Made by a program: the position numbers and the translations under genes. From Planctomycetaceae bacterium (GTDB taxonomy: Bacteria > Planctomycetota > Planctomycetia > Planctomycetales > Planctomycetaceae): DNA of 5,449 nt. The notes under the pieces are model-generated. The model worked only from the letters and a program-made list of their open reading frames with translations, ran no database searches and was not told where the DNA came from. Below are positions 1 to 5,037 of this stretch, in pieces (position 1 is the stretch's first letter; each line of letters begins with the position of its first letter). The DNA lies in assembly GCA_015487825.1 (NCBI GenBank), contig WFOZ01000004.1, positions 1 to 5,449 of the forward strand, given 5' to 3'.

Positions 1-8
1 CACTTCCT

Positions 9-34
9 CGTTCCCAAGGTCCATCTTGGGAACG
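9..34. repeat. REP-like palindrome 1 (perfect 10-bp stem)
   Basis: Arms cgttcccaag (9-18) and cttgggaacg (25-34) are perfect reverse complements around a 6-nt loop, gtccat. There is no T-run after the stem, so a dispersed repeat is a better reading than an intrinsic terminator, although transcripts from further left could be attenuated here. Confidence 0.75.
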
Positions 35-111
35 CAAGGGGCAGAAACTTCTGCTTCATGCGGGTACTGAAAACCACCTAAAACTAACGGAAACAGACCT
101 TCCCAGCCCTC

Positions 112-138
112 CGTCCCCAGGCAGGAGCTTGGGGGGCG
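112..138. repeat. REP-like palindrome 2 (imperfect stem)
   Basis: Arms at 112-121 (cgtccccagg) and 128-138 (cttggggggcg) pair with two G-U pairs and one bulged G around the loop caggag. Compared with palindrome 1 the differences are mostly C/T or G/A transitions, which suggests a decayed copy. It is in inverted orientation to palindrome 1. It contains the TTG at 129 that would otherwise extend the next gene. Confidence 0.55.
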
Positions 139-152
139 AGTTGGATTTCCAT

Positions 153-470
153 ATGAATAATTCTGATGAATTGAACAAACCATCTACCCACAATTTGAAT
201 GATTACATCGTCTACGCGATGGGGTGTTTTCTTCTCAATTTAATTTTTTTCTATGCGATTGGTCGTCTTGCCCCGTTTTCGATATTTTCTCAGCCAATGT
301 GGTTTCTGTTCGTTGTCTGCCTGCCATGTTCCTACAATCTCGTTCTGCTGCTGACTCATCGAAGTCAACGAGAATGCTCGTTTTATGGAGTGGTGGCATT
401 TATCCTCCTGACAGTTGGAATTGGCTTTTTCAACAACTGGCTTATCAACGCGGCAGCGGCTTCTGTTTGA
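153..470 (+). CDS. Small three-helix membrane protein, function unknown
   Basis: This predicts a 105-residue protein that I do not recognise. The N-terminus (1-16) is polar and rich in Asn. Three hydrophobic stretches follow, at about residues 17-37, 46-67 and 77-96, so it is probably an inner-membrane protein. The loop between helices 2 and 3 carries the basic charges (around HRSQR, 69-73). Helix 2 contains a CxxC motif (CLPC, residues 56-59), with further cysteines at 25 and 75. These could bind metal or form disulfides, but no family motif confirms this. I chose ATG 153 over an in-frame TTG at 129 because that codon lies inside the REP-like palindrome, with GGAG only about 1 nt before it. 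A G-rich stretch (131-140) ends 12 nt before the ATG, a weak ribosome site at best. The gene is convergent with the GH5 gene, leaving a 42-bp gap. It is probably real given its coherent hydrophobic pattern, but it has no homology support here. Confidence 0.55.
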   Translation: MNNSDELNKPSTHNLNDYIVYAMGCFLLNLIFFYAIGRLAPFSIFSQPMWFLFVVCLPCSYNLVLLLTHRSQRECSFYGVVAFILLTVGIGFFNNWLINAAAASV

Positions 471-512
471 ATTCAGCAATTCGTAGTCACAAACATCCCC
501 CGTGAATCCCGA

Positions 513-2060
513 TTACTTTTCTGGCATCAGCAAGGCGTCGCGCAGTGGAGCAATCCATTGGTTGGCTTTGGTGTCGTAAACGGGGAAGCCTGCGGTGAAT
601 GACCACCAGACACTTCCCATTTTTCGTTGGCGGGCCTGTTCGCTGACAAACTTTGCCCAGCGAACTCGTGATGCTTCCTCAGCTTTATTAATGACACCGA
701 ATTCGCCCATCAGCATCGGGCGATTATGTTTGATACTCCAACTCAACGCTTTATCGAGATCTTTAATGACAGCCTTGCGTTGGAGTTCGGTTCCTTCCCA
801 TTGGGTACCGATCCACGAACTGGTATCCTGTCCAACCCAGGTTGCTCCCTGATGCGTGAAGCGGAACGGAAGGTAGTAATGGAAAGTCGCTATCAGATGC
901 CGATCATCTTCAGGTAATTCCAGAGTTTCAAGACCTTTTACTGCGTTCCAGGCAACGGGTCCGACAACGACGCGTCTGCTCGGATTATCCGGGCGAATCT
1001 CTTTCAACGCCTGTACGATCAACTGATTCCATGTTTGAGCAGTCATCGGTAAATGCGGTTCGTTAAGCAATTCGAAAGCGACACTGCCCGGCTGATCGGC
1101 ATATCGCTTGGAAATTTGTGACCAGAGTGATAAAAATCTGGCTGTTTCCTTGTCGGGATCATTCACCAGTTCATCGTAGTGGTGAATGTTTACGATAATC
1201 TGAAGTTTGTTTTTGGTCGCCTGCTCAATCGCCCAGTCGACTCGCTGAAAGAATTTTTCATCGATCCTGTACGGAGCCTTTTTATCGGCATGGGCAGACC
1301 AGCGCACAGGTAAGCGAACGCAATCAAAACCGGCCTGACTGATTGCAGCGAAATGGTCCGCTTCCAGGCGATACCCCCAGGCTCCTTCGCTCGGTCCATC
1401 CAGGGCATTCCCCAGATTGATGCCGACTCCAAACGGAAGAACCAGTTGTGCAAATTCCTTGGTATTCTGTAATTCTTTGAAGCCTCTTCGGTCAACAGTT
1501 TCTGCTCGGAAATTATCTACCAGAACCTGTGCAGGCTGCTTCGGCTGATTGAACAGCAAACCAAGACTGGCGATGCGTGAACGATCCAGCGGCTGCTCTT
1601 TATTGTGCCATTGCCCAAGAATGACTGTAACGGTTTGTGTATTTCCGGGGGCAACTGTTACTGATGTTGCACTGCATTTTGTCTGCCCGTTTGATCCCGG
1701 ATTATTCACCACCAGCACGACAGAGGCGGGGTTTGATCCCACGTTTTTTATATCCGCTTTGACGACATCATATTTTGAAAGATCCCACGCATGAGTTGGC
1801 ACAACCTGCACGCCGGGCCAACCACGAGAAACTCCGGAAGAAAACGATATCGCCCTGTCCCCCCCCTGATTTTTCCACACCGCATTGACCTGATTCTGCT
1901 TCAATTTAATACGAGAAACATCGGCCCCTATAAGCTGCTGAGCCTGTACGCCTTGAGCGACAGTGCTGGATTGAAGAATGGTCATCAACAGCAGAAAACT
2001 GAAACAGCGATTTCCCAATTGCAAAAGCCAGAAAAAATTTGAATGATTCATTGTTTGCAT
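513..2060 (-). CDS. Secreted glycoside hydrolase family 5 (cellulase-like)
   Basis: This 515-residue protein should cleave beta-1,4-linked glucan or a related beta-mannan or xyloglucan outside the cytoplasm; the substrate cannot be fixed from sequence alone. A signal peptide covers residues 1-40, with a hydrophobic core at about 20-30 (CFSFLLLMTIL) and a plausible signal peptidase site after VQA (A40). Residues about 45-187 are beta-rich, end in VLVDNFRAE and resemble a carbohydrate-binding beta-sandwich, but the family was not identified. The GH5 barrel spans about 205-512. Visible conserved residues are R249 (CVRLP), H293-H294 (NIHHYDEL), N333-E334-P335 with E334 as acid/base, H394 and Y396 (FHYY), E453 in MGEFG as nucleophile, and W485-W486 (VWWSF). 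The catalytic set is complete, so an active enzyme is expected. The first ATG is preferred because AGGA lies 7 nt upstream; the ATG at codon 4 would be 16 nt away. It is divergent from the 854-residue protein. Confidence 0.92.
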   Translation of the reverse strand: MQTMNHSNFFWLLQLGNRCFSFLLLMTILQSSTVAQGVQAQQLIGADVSRIKLKQNQVNAVWKNQGGDRAISFSSGVSRGWPGVQVVPTHAWDLSKYDVVKADIKNVGSNPASVVLVVNNPGSNGQTKCSATSVTVAPGNTQTVTVILGQWHNKEQPLDRSRIASLGLLFNQPKQPAQVLVDNFRAETVDRRGFKELQNTKEFAQLVLPFGVGINLGNALDGPSEGAWGYRLEADHFAAISQAGFDCVRLPVRWSAHADKKAPYRIDEKFFQRVDWAIEQATKNKLQIIVNIHHYDELVNDPDKETARFLSLWSQISKRYADQPGSVAFELLNEPHLPMTAQTWNQLIVQALKEIRPDNPSRRVVVGPVAWNAVKGLETLELPEDDRHLIATFHYYLPFRFTHQGATWVGQDTSSWIGTQWEGTELQRKAVIKDLDKALSWSIKHNRPMLMGEFGVINKAEEASRVRWAKFVSEQARQRKMGSVWWSFTAGFPVYDTKANQWIAPLRDALLMPEK

Positions 2061-2064
2061 TGTT

Positions 2065-2071
2065 CTTTCCT
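2065..2071 (-). promoter_or_regulatory. Ribosome binding site of the GH5 gene
   Basis: On the minus strand the sequence is AGGAAAG-aaca-ATG. The AGGA core lies 7 nt before the ATG at 2060, which decides for this start over the in-frame ATG three codons downstream. Confidence 0.6.
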
Positions 2072-2247
2072 ATCCACAAATCAGGGAAGGTGATATTCAG
2101 TCTTCAGACAGGTGGCCCTGGAATGTTTTCGCACCTCGGGCAGGTGAAATTAGTAAGCCTTTGGCTAACAATAACTATTGCATCTGATGAACTCAACAGA
2201 GAGCTAAGCAAGGTGCCAGCCGTAACCACACAGGGAAACTTTTGAAA

Positions 2248-2264
2248 TTTGCGTAAGTCGCAAA
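2248..2264. promoter_or_regulatory. Perfect inverted repeat, candidate operator
   Basis: Arms tttgcg (2248-2253) and cgcaaa (2259-2264) flank the 5-nt spacer taagt. The flanks aaa (2245-2247) and gaaatt (2265-2270) partly extend the symmetry if a bulge is allowed. Its position roughly midway between two divergent genes would suit a shared regulator site, but no regulator gene is present. A 6-bp arm is short enough to arise by chance. Confidence 0.25.
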
Positions 2265-2402
2265 GAAATTAACCGTCAGTAGCATGGGTAAGTTAGGGAA
2301 ATATGCTCTGTTAACGCCAAATAATAATCACTTTTTCTCATAGAGTCAGGAATGCCATTTAGAAAGTTCCCGCTGAATTTCGACTGTCTGTCCAGGTACT
2401 GT

Positions 2403-2438
2403 GTAGATGAATCTACTGAATATATACACATGTATACT
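2403..2438 (+). promoter_or_regulatory. AT-rich promoter-like segment with inverted repeat
   Basis: An inverted repeat gtagat-ga-atctac (2403-2416) is followed by TATATA (2421-2426) and TATACT (2433-2438), either of which resembles a -10 box. No matching -35 box is seen 16-18 bp upstream of either. If TATATA were used, transcription would start near 2433, giving a leader of about 20 nt. This is a weak call based on composition and position only. Confidence 0.25.
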
Positions 2439-2442
2439 TTTC

Positions 2443-2445
2443 AGG
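2443..2445 (+). promoter_or_regulatory. Weak ribosome binding site of the 854-residue protein
   Basis: A short AGG (within tcaggcagaaat) lies 7 nt before the ATG at 2453. A stronger AGGAGG at 2522-2527 directly abuts an in-frame ATG at 2528 with no spacer. That is too close to serve it, so 2453 is kept as the start. Confidence 0.4.
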
Positions 2446-2452
2446 CAGAAAT

Positions 2453-5017
2453 ATGTTTCACCTCAAGCAGCAGTTATTGAAAATTTCCTCTCTTTTCTCT
2501 CGTCATTTTCGGCAGAGAAACAGGAGGATGAACAGGTGGACGCACGAAGCCTGCGAGTCTCTTGAGGAACGCTACATGCTTGCGGGGTCAACGATCACGG
2601 TCACAACTGCCAATGATGTGATTGATGATACAGATGGCGTAGTATCACTTCGAGAAGCGATTATTACAGCCAATGCAAATCCTGACGAAAACACGATCAA
2701 CTTTGATCCCTCGCTTAACGGGACAACAATTCAGCTTTCACTGGCAGGGCAAAATGAAGATGGCGCTCTGACTGGCGATCTTGATATCACGCAAAGCATT
2801 ATTATCAATGGAAACGGTGCGAACAATACAGTCATCGATGCCAATGCGATTGATCGTGTTCTCGAAATCTTTCCCGAAGCGAGCCTGACACTGAAAGGAG
2901 TCACCATTACCGGAGGAGCAGCAAACGGAAATGGTGGTGGAATTCTTTCTACGAATGATAGTTATTTTTCAATATCGAATAGCGTAATCTCGGGCAACAC
3001 TTCCAGTGGTGACGGAGGTGGAATCTATAATGCTGGAGAGAGAGGAAATATTTCTAACAGCACGATTGCAAATAATTCCGCAAATGGTGATGGAAGTGGG
3101 GTTTATAACTTATTTGGTAATGAGACAACATCAAGTGCGATGACCATAGCCAATGTCACAATTTCCGGTAACAGTGCTAATCAGGATGGTGGCGGTATCT
3201 ACGCCAACGGTTTCATTTATCTTTCGCGCAGCACGCTGACTGGCAATCGAGCCGCAGCAGATGGAGATGGTGAAGGAGCCGGGGGCGGTATTCATAGTTC
3301 GATGCTATCTATTGACTTGCGTAATGTTCTGGTTGCGGGAAATTATCGTGGGGGAGGAAGCGCCAACGCTGATGACATCAGTGGAACTGTCTTCGACAGT
3401 AGATCCCCCTACAGGGATTCATTCAATCTTATTGGTGATGCCGCAACATCTGGTGGGATAATTGATGGGATCGAAGGTAATATTGTTGGAAATGGGGGAA
3501 CGGGAACATTAACGATTTCGAATATTATTGATACGACTTTGCGTGATAACGGTGGCCCAACACCGACACACGCTTTGGTTGCCGGGAGCATAGCGATTGA
3601 TACGGGGGGACCGAATTATTATTATTATTACGCTCCACAGTTCGATCAACGCGGCGAAGGGTTTGCCCGTATTATTGGGAATGGTATGGATATCGGTGCG
3701 TTGGAGAGAGGTTATCCGACCAGTTCTATCGCAGGTTACGTCAATGGGAACTGGTGGGTTTCTTCGCCGGATGCCAGTGGAAATTATTCGACATCGCGAT
3801 GGGGCTCGGGGCAAACAAACCCGGTCAAGGTTCTCAATGGCGATTTCAACGGCGATGGTCTGCAGGATATCGCGGCGTGGCTTCCCAATGGTCAGTGGCG
3901 GGTCGGGCTGGCCAATGCGAACAAAACTTTCACGTTCCAAAGGTGGACTACGTGGCGCACTAACGACATCAAAGAAATTCAGGTTGGCGATTTCAATGGA
4001 GATGGCAAGGATGACATCGCCGGTTTGTTCAAACGTGGCTCTAAGGGTGACTGGTGGATTGCGCAATCCGATGGGACAAGATTCGTAGCTACCAACTGGG
4101 GAACTTATGGAAATTATGACGCAATCGCCTCTGTCGCTATTGGTGATTTTGATAGGACCGGTCGTGATGATATCGCTGTGATGGCATCCAGTGGTCGATG
4201 GTGGATTTACACATCTCAGGGCGATTCCTTTACTGTCAGATCATGGACAAAATGGAACATGGCCAACGGGGTGAACAATATTTTGGTCGGTGATTTCAAC
4301 AGGGATGGCAGAGACGACATTGCAGGATTATTTGGAACGGGATTGAATCGTAGTTGGTGGGTTGCATTATCTAACGGATACTGGTTCACGAATCAACATT
4401 GGGCTCGCTGGACGGTTTCGACGAGTCTGGAAGGAGTCGTCGCAGGCGATTTCAACGGCGATGGCGCCACTGATATTGCAGGGCTGTTCAATCAGAGATC
4501 CTGGTGGGTTAGCCTGGCGAATACAACCACAAACAGGTTCGACAACCAGTATTGGGCTACATGGACCTTTGCATCGAATGGGCTTTCAGACATTCAAGTT
4601 GGTTCCAGCAACGGCGACTCGCGCGCAGATATTTTCGCTCGTCGAGATAATGGCAGATGGAGCGTTTTGCAATCGACAGGTGCCTCTTTTGACACAAGAA
4701 CGATTGCCAGATGGAGCAGCACCGCAAGCTGGCAGCATGTGCAAATCGGTGCATTCTACAATCCCTCAGCCAGTCCCGCTTTGCCTGCGGCAAGGACAAC
4801 AGGTTTTTTGGCTGATGGAGTGAACAACGAAAGTCAGAAAGAATCGGTCAATATAACTCGCTGGGTAGCACTGAAAGAAAACGCTATGACAGCCTTGAAG
4901 CAATCCTCAAAGAAAGGTTCGCTGGCAGAATCAGCAAAGCAGCCTGAGGCATCACTCGAAACCTACGAAGCGTTCGGCTCCTCCAGACTTCTCGATTTAC
5001 TCTACCGAGTCCCTTAA
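2453..5017 (+). CDS. LEPR-XLL-like beta-helix and FG-GAP propeller protein
   Basis: This 854-residue protein is probably exported and acts at the cell surface or outside the cell; its function is unknown. The N-terminus is basic (residues 1-30) and is followed by ESLEERYMLAG (35-45), a variant of the planctomycete LEPR-XLL motif, with no classical signal peptide. TVTTAND...VSLREAI (49-70) matches the CSLREA-type motif, with Val in place of Cys. Glycine-rich coils (about 147-310) carry motifs such as GGGIYN and look like a right-handed beta-helix. LRDNGGPTPTHAL...AIDTGG...FDQRG...DIGALERG (363-420) is the choice-of-anchor Q signature, interrupted by five tyrosines (389-393). Seven modules of 49-52 residues (about 425-770) have WW strands and DxNxDGxxD calcium loops of the FG-GAP/VCBS type and probably form a seven-blade propeller. 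The tail (771-854) is Ala/Ser/Lys-rich with no recognised anchor. Adhesion or glycan binding is inference. Convergent with purL, 20 bp apart. Confidence 0.9.
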   Translation: MFHLKQQLLKISSLFSRHFRQRNRRMNRWTHEACESLEERYMLAGSTITVTTANDVIDDTDGVVSLREAIITANANPDENTINFDPSLNGTTIQLSLAGQNEDGALTGDLDITQSIIINGNGANNTVIDANAIDRVLEIFPEASLTLKGVTITGGAANGNGGGILSTNDSYFSISNSVISGNTSSGDGGGIYNAGERGNISNSTIANNSANGDGSGVYNLFGNETTSSAMTIANVTISGNSANQDGGGIYANGFIYLSRSTLTGNRAAADGDGEGAGGGIHSSMLSIDLRNVLVAGNYRGGGSANADDISGTVFDSRSPYRDSFNLIGDAATSGGIIDGIEGNIVGNGGTGTLTISNIIDTTLRDNGGPTPTHALVAGSIAIDTGGPNYYYYYAPQFDQRGEGFARIIGNGMDIGALERGYPTSSIAGYVNGNWWVSSPDASGNYSTSRWGSGQTNPVKVLNGDFNGDGLQDIAAWLPNGQWRVGLANANKTFTFQRWTTWRTNDIKEIQVGDFNGDGKDDIAGLFKRGSKGDWWIAQSDGTRFVATNWGTYGNYDAIASVAIGDFDRTGRDDIAVMASSGRWWIYTSQGDSFTVRSWTKWNMANGVNNILVGDFNRDGRDDIAGLFGTGLNRSWWVALSNGYWFTNQHWARWTVSTSLEGVVAGDFNGDGATDIAGLFNQRSWWVSLANTTTNRFDNQYWATWTFASNGLSDIQVGSSNGDSRADIFARRDNGRWSVLQSTGASFDTRTIARWSSTASWQHVQIGAFYNPSASPALPAARTTGFLADGVNNESQKESVNITRWVALKENAMTALKQSSKKGSLAESAKQPEASLETYEAFGSSRLLDLLYRVP
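2891..3382 (+). repeat. Coding repeats: right-handed beta-helix coils
   Basis: Residues 147-310 of the 854-residue protein contain about six imperfect coils, each with a pattern like N-S-x-I-x-G-N-x-S-x-x-x-GGG-I-Y. Examples are at 149-164 (GVTITGG...GGGI), 176-195, 202-220, 234-252 and 259-280. The coil length varies between about 25 and 32 residues. The pattern resembles pectate-lyase-like and polymorphic-outer-membrane-protein repeats. No catalytic lyase residues are identifiable, so a structural or adhesive role is more likely than enzyme activity. Confidence 0.7.
3615..3630 (+). repeat. (ATT)5 microsatellite encoding five tyrosines
   Basis: ATT is repeated five times plus one base, read in frame as TAT TAT TAT TAT TAC (residues 389-393). 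It sits between AIDTGG and FDQRG of the choice-of-anchor Q signature, where family members have a variable loop. Triplet slippage would add or remove tyrosines without a frameshift. Confidence 0.8.
3725..4762 (+). repeat. Seven tandem FG-GAP/VCBS-type modules (propeller blades)
   Basis: Counting the Gly before each calcium loop gives residues 463, 512, 564, 613, 665, 717 and 766, with spacings of 49, 52, 49, 52, 52 and 49. Blades 1, 2, 4 and 5 keep a canonical loop (DFNGDG or DFNRDG, then D). Blade 3 is altered (DFDRTGRDD). Blade 6 lost the first Asp (SSNGDSRAD) and blade 7 has no loop (AFYN). Five modules start with a WW strand (434-435, 534-535, 583-584, 635-636, 684-685), while blades 2 and 7 have single Trp (482, 736). 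Seven modules fit a closed seven-blade propeller. Confidence 0.8.
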
Positions 5018-5037
5018 ACGGTCCCAACCTACTTTCC

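Larger units (their letters stand above)
7..140. repeat. Inverted REP-like palindrome doublet (BIME/MITE-like)
   Basis: Two related palindromes lie about 77 bp apart in opposite orientation. The left one begins CTCGTTCCCAAG (7-18). The reverse complement of the right end (128-140) reads CTCGCCCCCCAAG, so the pair has imperfect terminal inverted repeats with CTCG outermost at both ends. The spacer (about 35-111) encodes nothing recognisable and contains a small hairpin, gcagaa/ttctgc, at 41-54. Repeats of this GTTCCCAAG...CTTGGGAAC type are dispersed in many planctomycete and cyanobacterial genomes, and REP doublets are commonly mobilised by RAYT (REP-associated tyrosine) transposases. That this copy was mobilised in that way is inference, and no transposase is in the window. 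Confidence 0.6.
2061..2452. other. Divergent intergenic region with short inverted repeats
   Basis: This 392-bp stretch separates the GH5 start (minus) from the start of the 854-residue protein (plus), so both promoters should lie in it. No convincing paired -35/-10 boxes are visible. It holds four short inverted repeats: cacct/aggtg (2132-2146), gtaagcc/ggctaac with one mismatch (2153-2169), tttgcg/cgcaaa (2248-2264) and gtagat/atctac (2403-2416). The right end (2417-2440) is AT-rich. A 68-codon reading on the plus strand (2039-2245) shows no protein-like character and is not called. No tRNA or known riboswitch is recognised. Confidence 0.5.

Noticed and set aside
9..34. Intrinsic terminator at the left edge
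   Set aside because: The stem is perfect but no T-run follows on either strand; the sequence fits a dispersed REP family better.
129..152. TTG-initiated N-terminal extension of the small membrane protein
   Set aside because: The codon lies within the REP-like palindrome and the GGAG before it is only about 1 nt away; the encoded extension is repeat sequence.
2086..2215. AGGTG found four times in about 130 bp (near 2086, 2110, 2142 and 2211) as possible direct-repeat binding sites
   Set aside because: The 5-mers have irregular spacing and unlike flanks, which is consistent with chance.
2039..2245. 68-codon open frame on the plus strand across the GH5 start and the intergenic region
   Set aside because: It overlaps the GH5 start and signal peptide codons antisense, has no clear ribosome site and shows no protein-like pattern.
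2417..2440. Confident sigma-70 promoter for the 854-residue gene
   Set aside because: TATATA and TATACT resemble -10 boxes, but neither has a recognisable -35 box at the proper distance; kept only as a weak feature.
2528..2530. Alternative start of the 854-residue protein at an ATG after AGGAGG
   Set aside because: The AGGAGG directly abuts the ATG, leaving no usable spacing; the upstream ATG has a weak but properly spaced AGG, and the basic N-terminus is usual for this class.
3509..4066. 185-codon open frame antisense to the 854-residue gene
   Set aside because: It is fully antisense to strongly supported beta-helix and propeller coding sequence; its Ile/Arg-rich composition is a mirror of Asp/Asn/Gly-rich codons.
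3597..4088. 163-codon plus-strand frame inside the 854-residue gene
   Set aside because: It is out of frame with the repeat modules, which explain the same DNA far better; it has no ribosome site and no motif.
5018..5037. Bidirectional terminator between the 854-residue gene and purL
   Set aside because: The 20-bp gap contains no inverted repeat or T-run, so none can be called.
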